64,000 nt of DNA from Forficula auricularia (lineage: Eukaryota; Arthropoda; Insecta; Dermaptera; Forficulidae), in NCBI GenBank assembly GCA_024734495.1, contig JALMQS010000089.1:748370-812369 (forward strand), given 5' to 3'. Within the stretch, counting starts at the first letter, position 1. Each line of letters opens with the position of its first letter. Below the pieces are notes generated by a model that was not told where the DNA came from, did not search any database, and worked only from the letters and a program-made list of their open reading frames with translations. Shown piece by piece: positions 54,169-64,000 of the stretch. The position numbers and the translations under genes were made by a program.

Positions 54169-55339
54169 AATAAACAAATAATATCGTTAATATCTTAGAT
54201 TTTTGGAATTTTCGAAATTTTTTTTGAAAATTCTAAAGTCTTAGAATCTTGAAAAAAAGAGTGAGGTGAATTTTCGAATAATATAACATCATTTTTTTGA
54301 ATTGTAAAAAAACTCACATCCTTAAAACCTTTGTAATTATTTATAATATGTGATTTAAACAAAATTTCAACCCTTAATAAATTTAATCACAAAAATTCAA
54401 ACTTTAAAAAAAATCCATGATGAAAATGTAAATTCGTTCTTTGTATGGGTGCCGCCTTGACAGGCTGATTGATTATACTCCATCTAGTGGCAATAAATTA
54501 AAATTAAACTTGATAAGTATTTGTCCAACTTTGGTATTTGCTTTTTACTTGTCCTTGAATGCTACTGGCTGCCTCAAACCTTAAACCCAAATATCGTCAA
54601 TAGGGCAATTGAAAATTTTAAACTGTTGACCCTTCATCACTTTACATAAATTCACAGTTTAGGATTTAGAGTGAGAGAGAAATTAAACATTACAGTAATA
54701 CCCTGGATTACGTTGCTCCGTTTTGTCCTGATTTGCTATATAACTCTCGAGACTTTACTGTATCAATTTGCGCAAATTTATAATTGCATATTTTCTCTAT
54801 CAGAAAATCAGTTTAACAAAAAAAGAAATCAGTTGATTGTTACTTTTCAATGAGAAAATATTCAATAAACCATATATGAGCCGTTTATTTTGAAAATAGC
54901 CTAACTCCATTTATCTTCAAATCGAGATATTTAAGGGTTAATATATATAAAATATATGTATAGGATACTAAATAAATAAAAAATATATGTATAGGATACT
55001 AATGAGTCATACTGCTTAAGTGTATCTAAGGGTGTTAAATTTATAGTTCCTATTAAAATAGTGGCAATTATTAAGTGATTAATATGCGTTATGGAGTTAG
55101 GCCACTTTCAACCAAATATTTGGGGATATGGGATGCCAGACATTTAGAGAGGTCAAACAGCTGGCGGGGGACAGAGTCGAGTGGAGACGGATTGTTGCAT
55201 CAAACCAGTCTTAGGACTGTATACTCAATGATGATGATGATTAATATTGTGGAATAGATAGCTTGATCGACTTGTATCAGGAATAGAGCAATAATTAGTC
55301 GGGATTGCAGTCAGTGTATTTATTCAGTTAAACTACTAA
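54169..55339. other. AT-rich DNA, no gene
   Basis: No coding region recognised. A 20-bp phrase (ATATGTATAGGATACTAA) is duplicated at 54954-55001. Confidence 0.4.
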
Positions 55340-55385
55340 AAGCCAACGTTTTGGTATGCCTTCTTCAGGCCGAGTAATGGTAAGT
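55340..55385 (-). repeat. Single unpaired CTGAAGA...AAAACG motif
   Basis: On the minus strand 55345-55378 reads CTGAAGA, A, GGCATACC, then AAAACGTTGG. GAAA has become AAAA and no inverted partner is seen nearby. Confidence 0.45.
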
Positions 55386-55608
55386 CATAAATTACAATTT
55401 ATGGAAAGAACTGATAAATAATTTAGTCGATTGTTCGACAATGTTGTCCTATATTTGTTTTCTATATACGACATCCTGGAGAAAAATCGCTCCGCTTCAC
55501 AGCCAGTGATTGGGAACGTTAAAAAATCTTTCAGATAGTATAGCAATTTGGGAAAACATTTTTAAAATTTTAAATTATTTTTTTTTAATTCGCAATATTG
55601 TCCATTCT

Positions 55609-55956
55609 AGATGAGGGAGGAGGTATCAGCCAAAGATGGAATCACTGGGTTCAATAAAACACCTTTAATGAGACGTTTCGGCCTAAATTTTATTTGGCCA
55701 TCTTCAGTCAATTAGGCTAAAAAATTTTTTACAAATGGATGTTATAATTGATATATTTTTTTATAAAAAATTATAAGTTGACCAAGAAAAAAATATATCA
55801 ATTATAACATCCATTTGTAAAAAATTTTTTAGCCTAATTGACTGAAGATGGCCAAATAAAATTTAGGCCGAAACGTCTCATTAAAGGTGTTTTATTGAAC
55901 CAGTGATTCCATCTTTGGCTGTCATCTAATAGTTTCATCACAGCCACGAACTCTTA
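55609..55956. mobile_element. Fold-back element with motif and 16-bp TSD
   Basis: CAATATTGTCCATTCT is duplicated perfectly at 55593-55608 and 55957-55972. Arms of ~150 bp are inverted copies (CCAAAGATGGAATCACTGG, AGCCTAATTGACTGAAGATG). Each has the motif intact: plus strand 55842-55873 (CTGAAGA, T, stem GGCC/GGCC, GAAACG) and minus strand 55676-55707. A right-hand tail (AATAGTTTCATCACAGCCAC) is not mirrored. The long TSD with long inverted arms is unlike classic MITEs. Confidence 0.92.
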
Positions 55957-55984
55957 CAATATTGTCCATTCTTCAAAGGGGGCT

Positions 55985-56429
55985 GGGGGCCTTGAGCTGC
56001 AGTCCCAAAAGCCCATATATAGATCCGCCCCTGCTCATTAGCAATTTAAGATATCTCCTTATAAATGAGAATCTACTAAAGTAAATATCAGTTTTTTTCG
56101 ACTTTTGTTTGGAAATTTTATTTTTTTGAATGATTTTTTACCCCCCCCACCATTCCTTCTTTTTAGTCACTATCAATTTCACATAGTGAGTCATTATCAT
56201 AAGATCATATGCAAAATTTCGTACAAATCGAACAAACTGTTTAAGAGCTATATTGATAGTTCTTTTTTTACCCCCTCCCCCAATTTTGGCTTCTGAAAAA
56301 ATAATGACTTTCCTTTTAATTATAGGTCGCTTTTATATTAAAAAAAAATTATTTTGAAAATTTTATAATTTAATAAATAGTTATAAGAATTTTGCTGGCT
56401 TGGTGTGTACTGGTTATATTAATTTTTTA
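55985..56429. other. Unassigned AT-rich DNA
   Basis: No gene recognised. TTTTGCTGGCTTGGTGTGTA at 56390-56410 also occurs, inverted, just outside the palindrome at 5347-5860, so it belongs to that family. Confidence 0.45.
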
Positions 56430-56655
56430 TTGTTAGGATAAATAAACTGAATTTGCTTCTTTCAGTAATTTATTTTGATTTTCAAATGGTTATTCCAAAT
56501 ATTTCGAGAGCGTTCTCAGCAGTGGGGAGTGGTTTCCACTGAGGAAGAGACGCTGAGAACGCTCTCGAAATATTTGGAATAACCATTTTGAAAAATCAAA
56601 ATAAATTACTGGAAAAGAAGCAATTCAGTTTATTTATCTAACAATAAAATTAATA
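56430..56655. repeat. Palindrome, fold-back type 1, short copy
   Basis: Arms share AGGATAAATAAACTGAATT, ATGGTTATTCCAAATATTTC and GAGCGTTCTCAGC with complements. The motif is complete on the plus strand (56539-56570: CTGAGGA, A, stem GAGA/TCTC, GAAATATTTGG). The left arm lost its counterpart. It is related to 5347-5860. Confidence 0.82.
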
Positions 56656-57627
56656 AATAGTATTCCTGAATTATTTTATTTATCAATTAGAAAAGCATAA
56701 ATTGAAATAGATTAAAAAAAATATATAAATGTCTTGGAAGAAATATCTTTTCGCGCCTTCTTCAAGGGAAAAATGTTACAGAGTCATTTTTCAATTTTGT
56801 TAAAAAAAAAATATTTTATTTTCCGTACGAAAATAATATTTTTTTTATTTTTATTAAAATATCGTGTAATGAAAAAGATTACAATTTCGCTAAAATATTT
56901 CGAAAAAATGTCTTTTTTCACCCTCTGTCAAGAGAGTACATTTTACAGAGTGTCTTATTGGTAATTTTTCTATTTCGATAAATTTAATTTCTATAGAAAA
57001 TTATACTTTTATTTAAGGAGTTCAGGACAACCATCTATCTGGCTGATCTTCAAAAAAATCTTTTGTATTTCTCCAGAGTGACAACGTCTGCCTACTAAAT
57101 TTTTTAATTAAAAAAAAATTGTTAATATTGAGGTTAATTTCGAATACAAATCTTTGTTTTGATAATATTGATAAAAGTATACATTTTTTTCATTATAAAA
57201 ACATTTATTTAACTAAAAAACGATTTCAAGAAATAGAGTTGGAATTCTACACTAGTGCTTTTGTTATATTCTGTTTGCTCCAAATAATTTTTTATTTTTA
57301 CATTTATGAATAACCAATTAACTATATTGTAAAATGTATAATTCGATTCATAAAAGTTAAATTATTGATTTGTATAAATTTGTTGAAAATGGTATAATTT
57401 GTATAGAAGTTATAGCCCTTTTAAAAGCTCGGTCCATTTACTTCCATGTTAAAAGGACAATATTCAATAATTTATTTCTCGGTAATGGGACAGACGATCA
57501 ACTTCAAATTTCGGGAATAAATATTTAAAACATCAATGATTCAATAGTAAAAATTTGAGAATTTTCTTATAAAAATGATAAACAGTCACGAACCCCCTTA
57601 AGGGAGAATTTTATTAACTTAATATAT
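56656..57627. other. AT-rich DNA, no gene
   Basis: No coding region or bounded repeat recognised. Confidence 0.4.
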
Positions 57628-57640
57628 ATTCTGAAATAAT

Positions 57641-57871
57641 AGATTAAAAATTCAGTTTATTGGACAAGTTTTTTATTGAAGCTCTTCTTCAATTTTGCCA
57701 CGTTTCGCCTTCTCGAGACTTCTTTCAAGTACTCAATTGGTTAGAACAACATTGGTTGAGTACTTGAAAAAGTCTCGAAAGACGACGTTTACAAAAATTG
57801 AAACGAAAACTTCAATAAAAAAACTTTGTCCAATAAACTGAATTTTTAATCTACTAATTATAATCAACATA
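57641..57871. mobile_element. Fold-back element with 13-bp TSD, motif degraded
   Basis: ATTCTGAAATAAT flanks it at 57628-57640 and 57872-57884. Arms of ~105 bp (AGATTAAAAATTCAGTTTAT, GTTGAGTACTTGAAAAAGTC) are inverted. The motif positions read CTTGAAAGA...GCGAAACG on the minus strand and TTGAAAAAGTCTCGAAAGAC on the plus strand, so it is recognisable only by position. Confidence 0.82.
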
Positions 57872-57963
57872 ATTCTGAAATAATATTGGAAAAGTTGTAT
57901 AAATGTTTAGGTTAAATTTTATAATTTTAAGCTTATTTTTTTTTTTTTTGTCTTGTTATTTAG

Positions 57964-58207
57964 GTGAGGAGCGATCGCTCCTTGTGTTTTTACGCCGTGT
58001 GGGCGGCGGTGAATTGTCCTCGTCCTCGACTCCATCGACGTCTCCGTCGCCCAGCTACGGGTCCGTAGGCATGCCTAGCCTTAAGTCGTTGATGTCAAGT
58101 CGTAGGGCTGCCATGGGGCCGCCCCCGGCTGCTGCAGTCAATGCAGCTGCATCCACCTCCCAAGCTGCAGCCGCCGCCGCCGCAGCCACGGCTCCTCTGC
58201 TTCAGAG
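57964..58207 (+). CDS. Candidate internal exon C (244 bp), low-complexity Ser/Ala-rich protein
   Basis: A long T-rich tract and TTATTTAG acceptor end at 57963; a donor GTCAGT follows at 58208. In the frame set by a split first codon the exon encodes EERSLLVFLRRVGGG, a Ser/Pro/Thr-rich segment, SYGSVGMPSLKSLMSSRRAA, then a Pro/Ala segment with a run of eight alanines. Codons are GC-rich, unlike the AT-rich flanks. An upstream ATG at 57903 would start in the intron, so I do not use it. The first two bases complete the G left by exon A (40391), giving glycine. The exon ends with two bases over. I do not recognise the protein. Confidence 0.7.
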
Positions 58208-58369
58208 GTCAGTCCAATTCAAATACACCTATTAAAAAAAAAAATTGATATTTCATTAATAAAAAAAAAAAAATCGATTTATTTCTTCTTTTTCAATGTA
58301 TCTATCATTTATGTATTTTTTTTACCTGGCTGATCGACCGTTATTTGGAAATTTGTTGCTTTAGTTAAA

Positions 58370-59700
58370 AAGCATTCCTGAAGAGTGGAAAACAAACATA
58401 GTGAGTCCCAATATTTTCAAGAAGGGCGAAAAAAAGCTCAACCCCAACAGCTACCGTGGAATTAATCTCCTAAATACTCACCCAAGCTCACCACAAAATA
58501 ACTAAGTAATAAGCTTTCACAACTAATAAACTTGCATGACGAGCAACAAGGCTTCAGGAAAAGGTCGATCCTGTGTCGACGCTATGTCATCGCCATTAGA
58601 CAGCTTTTGCGAAAAGGCCTACGAATTTAACAAACCGAAGCGTTTTTCTGTTTCATCGATACTAGAAAAAAGCGTTCAGTAAAGTCCAAACTTAAGCACG
58701 TCATAAGAATCCTGGACAAAGTTGCAAATCCCAGATAATCTCGCCAAGCCTGATACGAGGACATTTACTCGAACAACACCGCCAGAATAAAAATCAGAAG
58801 GAAGACTGTCCCGAAGCATCCCAGTGAATCAAGCGTGTTAGGCAGGGGAGACTCCCTTAGTCCGCTGCTTTTTAATATGAGTTATGGATGAAATTATTGG
58901 CGAAATCAAAAATCTAAAAGGATATTCCTTGGGGGACGAGAATATAACATGCGTTTGCTACGCAGACGATGCAGCACTCGTTGCAGAAGATGAAAGATTC
59001 CCTCCAGCGCCTCCTGTATAAATTTAGCTGTGTTGCGCATAAATTCGGTCTCACTCTGTGCAACCAAGAGAGACCAAAACACTGACAATCTCTAAATCAC
59101 TCACCTCCGATGCAAACTGCAACTGTACGATACCATTGTCGAGGCAAGTCATGTCCTTCACATGCCTTGGCATCCAAATGACCTCTCATCAAGACCTAGA
59201 AACGAAGGTAAGACATCAGGCAACGTAAGAGCCTCAAAAATATCGGGTTGCCTTAACAATGCAATCTACGGGTCAAATCAATATTTAAGAACGGAGGCCA
59301 AGGTACGAGGTCTACCAAACCGTAGTTGCGTCCAATGTTAACTTACGCAGCAGAGACAAGACCCGATACTGCAAAAACTTCTCAATTATTGGAAAACGAC
59401 TGAAATGAAGACATTACGAAGGATAATGAAGTGTGACCAGGCTCGATAGGATGAAGAGTGAAGATATTAGAGAAAAATGTGGAATACAAAAGAGTGGGCG
59501 AATGGGTTAAAAGAAGAAGAGCGGAATGGGTATGCGCATGTGAGAAGAATGCCAGAAGACCGAACTGGTAAAGAAAGTGATGACAAACAAGCCGGTTGGA
59601 ATAAAAGTAGAGAACGTCCCAAGAAGAGATGGTATGACGGTTTCTGGAAGAAACAAACCTATAGGTTTAAAAATAAGAAGAAGCAAGAAAATAAACAGAA
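58370..59700 (+). pseudogene. RTE-like LINE reverse transcriptase remnant, copy 1
   Basis: In broken frames one reads KSIPEEWKTNIVSP, SYRGINLL, DEQQGFRK, then GDSLSPLLFNM, and CVCYADDAALVAEDE with the catalytic YADD (58948-58990). Downstream pieces TLRRIMKC and KKRWYDGF belong to the C-terminal region of the same ORF. Single-base gains and losses shift the frame many times. The 5' half (endonuclease) is absent. Copy 2 at 60783-61377 is closer to intact over the shared part. Confidence 0.85.
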
Positions 59701-59754
59701 TTTCAGAGAAAATATTTAAACTGTAATAAACAAAACAATGGAACCCAAATAAAT

Positions 59755-60780
59755 GAAAATCAAATGCATCTAAAATGTATAAAATAATCATCTAATTTAA
59801 GGTTCACCACTAAGCATGAAATTGTTACATGAAATCACTTTTTGAAGTCGGTGCTAACAAACGTTTCATTACAAGCGAGCGTACCCACCAAACGGTTGCT
59901 AAGTAAGTCGTCAACCCGATTCATAAAATGTATATTTTTGATACCGATCAAAAGTGATTCCGTCTAACATTCCATCTTTAGTTGTAACTAAATTAGATAT
60001 TATTTGATACCTTTCAGTCGCATTCTTCTTTGTCTTCAGTTATATCATTTTATCTATTGATCTAATCTTGAAGTTGGTTTTATTTTTTTATAAAAATTAT
60101 TCTTTATTTTTTCTTTTTAGTGATGTTATAACAGTGACTTAATATAGATACCTTTTTGATCTGTAAGAGATGCGTCGGCGAATGAACTCAGAAAATGATA
60201 ATAAAATTCAATTCATAAATAGAAATTCTCTCGAAAACGATTCTGATTTTAAATTAATATTTTAAGATTTTTTTTAAAAGATTTTATTTATAGTATTAAT
60301 GTCGATTAAACCGCCCATAAGAACTGCTTCACGTCAATGCGTCACCGATAATATCTTCAGAACTGGGCCAAAAATCTAATGTGGAATCACCCTAAGATTA
60401 TTCCCCTCTCCAGTATTAGATAAGAATCGATCGCAATCAATTTGACATTGGCAAGACGATCTCACTGAACACACATAAAAAATAAGTAAACAAATAAATA
60501 AACAAGCAAATGAGTGTCTTGACCATCTTGGAGCTATACTGATCCGAACGCGAGAAAGAATCATTAAAATCGGTTCATAAACAAATAAGTTATGGGTGAA
60601 CTAACATAACAAAAAAAGGTCCAATACCAATGAAAAAAAAACGGGACCAATCGGAGAACTATACTGAACCCAATGCAAAAAAATCATCAAAATCGGTTCA
60701 CAATTGGCGAAGATCAGGTAACATAGACACACAAAAAATCATTCGAATTGAGAACCTCCTCCTTTTTTGAAGTCGGTTAA
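59755..60780 (-). repeat. Family B element, copy 7, centre inverted
   Basis: It reads in reverse and ends CCTTTTTTGAAGTCGGTTAA at the right. The fold-back lies at 59760-60110, with the centre AAGCGAGCGTACCCACC on the plus strand, which is inverted relative to its own arms. The copy is more diverged, with many small deletions, than other B copies. Confidence 0.8.
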
Positions 60781-60782
60781 AA

Positions 60783-61377
60783 AGCTACAACTTAAGCATG
60801 TCATAAAAATCCTTGACAAGTTTAAAATCCCAGATAATCTCATAAACCTGTAAAGGATATTTACTCGAACAACACGGGCAGAATAAAAACCGAAGGAAGG
60901 CTTTCCGAAAGCATCCCAGTTAATCAAGCTATTAGGCAGGGAGACTATCTTAGTCCCCTTCTTTTTAATATAGTTACCGATGAAATCATTGGGGAAATCA
61001 AAAACCTAAAAGGATATTCCCTAGGGGACGAGAATATAACATGCGTTTGCTACGCAGACGATGCAGCACTCGTTGCAGAAGATGAAGATTCCCTCCAGCA
61101 CCTCCTGTATAAATTCAGCTGTGTTTCACATAAATTCGGTCTCACCCTGTCAACCAAGAAGACCAAAACACTCACAATCTCTAAATCACCACTCCGATGT
61201 AAACTACAACTATACGATACAAATGTCGAACAGGTTATGTTCCTTGGCATCCAAGTGAGCTCTCTTACCAAGACCTAGAATCAGAGGTAAAACATCAGGC
61301 AATAAAGGCCTAAAAAAAATCGGGTTGCCTTAACAGTGCAATATGGTGAAACCAATATTTAAGAACGGAGGCCAAGG
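60783..61377 (+). pseudogene. RTE-like LINE reverse transcriptase remnant, copy 2
   Basis: Pieces read LKHVIKILDKFKIPDNLINL, GDYLSPLLFNIVTDEIIGEI-like (one change from copy 1), KGYSLGDENITCVCYADDAA and KFGLTLSTKKTKTLTISKSP. It covers the palm domain only and ends at 61377, where a Helitron piece begins. Both fragments lie on the same strand, one on each side of the B element. Confidence 0.85.
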
Positions 61378-62330
61378 TCTGTACATTGGTCCAAATCACG
61401 CAAAATTTTGGTTTCACGGGTTTCAAGCAAAGTTATGAACGAAAACACCCTCAATAAAATTCCTGTCTGTATGTTTGCGTGGTTTCCGCGAAAAGTTGCT
61501 CACGATTCACGTAAAAACGCCTGAAGAGATTATTATGAAATTTCATATTTACATCAGATGTATTCTAATTTACGTTTATAGCTATATAACGTTTTGATAT
61601 TTTGATCCCTAAAGGGGGTTTGGGGGAGCGCATGAATGAAAAAGATCAAATAACTCCTAAACTATTAACCCTACGGCAAATTTTATTATAAACAAAGTTG
61701 TAGGGGATGTGATTTCTGACAACTTTTGTTTAAAAAAATTTCCCCAAAAAACACCCAAAAAGGGGGGAAGGTTGAAAAAATGTGAATTCTTGCCCTTGGA
61801 GCAAACTCAACCAAATTTTGTATACATAATCTGTGGGGTTCTAGAGAGCTAGAAATCCAAAAACTAACCACCCAAAATAGGGGGGAGGGTCAACAAATGA
61901 AAATTCTTGCTTTTGGATCAAACTCAACTAAATTTTGTATAAATAATCTGTGGGTCACTAGAAGGCTAGAAATGCAAAAACTGGATGCGGAGGATGGGTG
62001 GTAGAGGGTGGAGTGGGGTGGGGCGATGGAGTGAGGCGGAGTAGGGGTGGGGGCGGGGGTGGTGTTCGGGGGTGGAGAGCACGGGGTGGGTGGGGTGCGT
62101 GGGTGGTGGTACAGGGTTGGTGGAGTGGGGGTTCAGGTGAGGGTCCAGAGGCGTAGTGGGGTGGTACGGGGGTGGAGTGTGGGGGCGAGGGTTGGGCACG
62201 GGTGTTGGGTGGGTTTCGGGGGTTTTGGTGGGTGGGAGTAAGGTGTGAGGGTGAGGTTTGTGGGGAGGGGGTCCAGGGGGCGTGTCCCCTGGCTAGCAAG
62301 AGGGCCGCCGAAGGCGGGCCTTGCCGCTAG
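61378..62330 (+). mobile_element. Helitron, plus strand, 5'-truncated
   Basis: The 3' end has the hairpin GGGCCGCC-GAA-GGCGGGCC, TTGCCG and CTAG next to T (62327-62331). The body is the reverse of 34423-35369 (GTCTGTACATTG, CTCACGATTCACGTAAAAAC, two ~100-bp modules at 61790-61980, then a G-rich tract at 62000-62270). The TCTATATATATA start is missing; the element begins in the RTE remnant at TCTGTACATTGG. Confidence 0.87.
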
Positions 62331-62519
62331 TTTATTAATAAAAGAAAATTGAAAAAAAAATACTATTACGACAAAGCGAATTTACATAATCCACTAGGAT
62401 AGGATATTTGACCCCTGAGAAATAACAGTTAGAATATTTATTATTAAAAGATTGATGATGAAGGTTAAACATTCGAAACTATAGCCTCATATATATACAC
62501 ATATTTATATTCGTTCTAT
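62331..62519. other. Short unassigned stretch
   Basis: No gene recognised. Confidence 0.4.
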
Positions 62520-62790
62520 ATTTATATCAAGTAGAGGACTACCTCATTGATTTCTCTTTATTAACCAACAACTACTCTCGGCAAAACAAAATCTTTTCAA
62601 TTAGATTTTTCGTTAATTTATAAACTTCCTGTTCCAAGGTTAACTGGCTGCAGAGGTTACATGGTGGTCATTGCACACACGTGCTCAAACATCCATTTAT
62701 TTAATTGAAAAATTTTTGTTTTGCCGAGAGTAGCAGAGTTGTTGATTCACAAAGAGAAACAAAGAGGTTGTCCTCTGCTTGATGCAAATA
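62520..62790. repeat. Fold-back element with TGTTTTGCCGAGAGTAG arms
   Basis: Inner arms CTACTCTCGGCAAAACAAAA and complement lie at 62571-62602 and 62699-62730. Outer arms ATCAAGTAGAGGACTACCTC and GAGGTTGTCCTCTGCTTGAT complete it. A solo end lies at 54133-54168. The centre holds GGTTAACTGGCTGCAGAGG. No TSD was identified. Confidence 0.75.
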
Positions 62791-62849
62791 AACATACATA
62801 CACATATATATCGAGATGATATATCTGTATATATATTTATTAGTTTTAG

Positions 62850-63205
62850 GCAGTCCTCAGCATTCATTCGTCATGTCTCAAGGTTAGAAGAGGCCATCAA
62901 GTCCCGCGGCACATACACTGACACCAAACACAAGAACTCCCCGTGTCGTTCCTTGCCAATAATCCTGCTCCTCGAATCCCTTGTCCTCAGCAGCCACCCC
63001 CTCCGAGAGCCTGTCGAGCTTTTTCGGAACAACTCTAGTCTCTGAAATGTCAACTGAAGTGGCGCGATTCTGAACGCTGTTTCGCGCGATAGCGTCGTTA
63101 TTGCCTGCAGCCCCTGATGACTCTGCGCCAGCCTGGCCTCTGACGTTTTCACACGTCCTCGTGTGATGTAATACCGTTCGGTCACTCCTGACCATCTGAA
63201 AACGC
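62850..63205 (-). other. GC-rich segment with overlapping open frames, unassigned
   Basis: Two frames on the minus strand are open through this block (62871-63185 and 62884-63312). One reads KKLDRLSEGVAAEDKGFEEQ, the other RETAFRIAPLQLTFQRLELF. Base composition is much more GC-rich than neighbouring DNA. I recognise no domain. The second frame runs into the satellite, so it may be a chance frame or part of a retroelement polyprotein. Confidence 0.35.
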
Positions 63206-64000
63206 CAATGCTTGCCCATCTGTGACACCACCGCAGTCGTATTTACGGCGTCACCATAACGCCGCAAGCACCCAGACCACGTGCCACTAGGACACCACAG
63301 CATCGCGTACATTCATCAATGCTTGCCCTGTGACACCACCGCAGTCGTATTTACGGCGTCTGCCAGCGCGCAAACACGAACCACGTGCCACTAGGACACC
63401 ACAGCATCCGCGTACATTCATCAATGCTTGCCCGCAATACCACTGCAGTCGTATTTACGGCGTCACCATAACGCCGAAAACACAGACCACGTGCCACTAA
63501 GTTGCCAGCATCCGCGTACATTTATCAATGCTTGCCTGTGACACCACCGCAGTCGTATTTACGGCGTCACCATAACGCCGAAAACTGCCAGACCACGTGC
63601 CACTAGGACACCACAGCATCCGCGTACATTCATCAATGCTTGCCCTGTGACACCACCGCAGTCGTATTTACGGCATCACCATAACGCCGAAAACACAGGC
63701 CACGGTGTACCCACTAGGACACCACAGCATCCGCGTACATTCATCAATGCTTGCCCTGTGACACCACCGCAGTCGTATTTACGGCGTCACCATAACGCGC
63801 CGAAAACACGAGACCACGTGCCACTAAGGACACCACAGCATCCGCGTACATTCATCAATGCTTGCCCTGTGACACCACCGCAGTCGTATTTACGGCGTCA
63901 CCATAACGCCGAAAACACAGACCACGTACTGGACGCCTGGCATCCATTTTTATTCATCAATGCTTTTCAGCCTTGCCGCAGTCATTGCGCATTCTTCTGC
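63206..64000 (+). repeat. GC-rich satellite, ~107-bp unit, more than 7 copies
   Basis: Unit starts (CAATGCTTGCC) fall at about 63206, 63317, 63422, 63526, 63634, 63745, 63856 and 63958, so spacing is 102-111 bp. Each unit has GTCGTATTTACGGCGTCACC, ACCACGTGCCACTAGGACAC and GCATCCGCGTACATTCATCA. Differences are mostly small insertions and deletions. The array continues past the window edge. Confidence 0.93.

Noticed and set aside
57903..57963. ATG at 57903 as the start of the Ser/Ala-rich protein
   Set aside because: The stretch between it and 57963 is a T-rich tract ending in an acceptor-like TAG, so it looks intronic. The hydrophobic N-terminus is a translation of the pyrimidine tract.
61050..61271. 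Minus-strand frame over the RTE palm
   Set aside because: It is the antisense of the YADD-containing coding strand.
63206..64000. CRISPR-like array
   Set aside because: The repeats are contiguous ~107-bp units without unique spacers, in eukaryotic DNA.

Overview
This 64 kb window is AT-rich animal DNA, most likely from an arthropod. That inference rests on its mobile elements: mariner-type and hAT elements, hairpin MITEs, Helitrons, tRNA-derived SINEs and CR1/jockey-like and RTE-like LINE fragments. Spliceosomal intron signals flank a few short open segments. No complete host gene is present. The only host-gene candidates are three plus-strand exons at 40342-40391, 45653-45747 and 57964-58207. 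The first and third have matching intron phases, so the window may be mostly introns of one large gene. I cannot name the product.

Almost everything else is transposable-element DNA, repeatedly nested. Layout: 1-9.2 kb holds a hAT element, a SINE split by a mariner and by a second retro-insertion, a PIF/Harbinger-type hairpin, a 0.5 kb fold-back and a nested MITE pair. 9.2-21.4 kb holds a MITE broken by a Helitron, two long-inverted-repeat elements (family A, copy 1 with a palindrome and a Helitron inside), and copies of two abundant families, here called B (CCGACTTCAAAAA repeats) and D (ends carrying ACTTTACCATAC). 21.5-26.5 kb holds a second hAT with a SINE inside, then a D copy shattered by several insertions. 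27-33 kb holds CR1/jockey-type fragments and D copies. 33-39 kb holds a 66-bp tandem array, a Helitron, D copies and palindromes. 39-50 kb is quieter DNA with two exon candidates, MITEs and fold-backs. 49-54 kb holds a Helitron with a readable empty site, SINEs and a second mariner. 55-58 kb holds three fold-backs and the third exon. 58-62.3 kb holds two RTE-like fragments around a B copy, then a Helitron. The last 0.8 kb is a GC-rich 107-bp tandem satellite that runs off the edge.

Most insertion calls rest on sequence logic inside the window: matching target-site duplications (TSDs), or comparison with an uninterrupted copy elsewhere in the window. The most unusual signals are three. (1) Several unrelated fold-back palindromes with 12-16 bp TSDs share a small RNA-like motif (CTGANGA, one base, a hairpin stem, GAAA). 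(2) A ~100-bp module recurs inside hAT, Helitron, D and one further element. (3) The centre of the B fold-back is inverted in two of seven copies.
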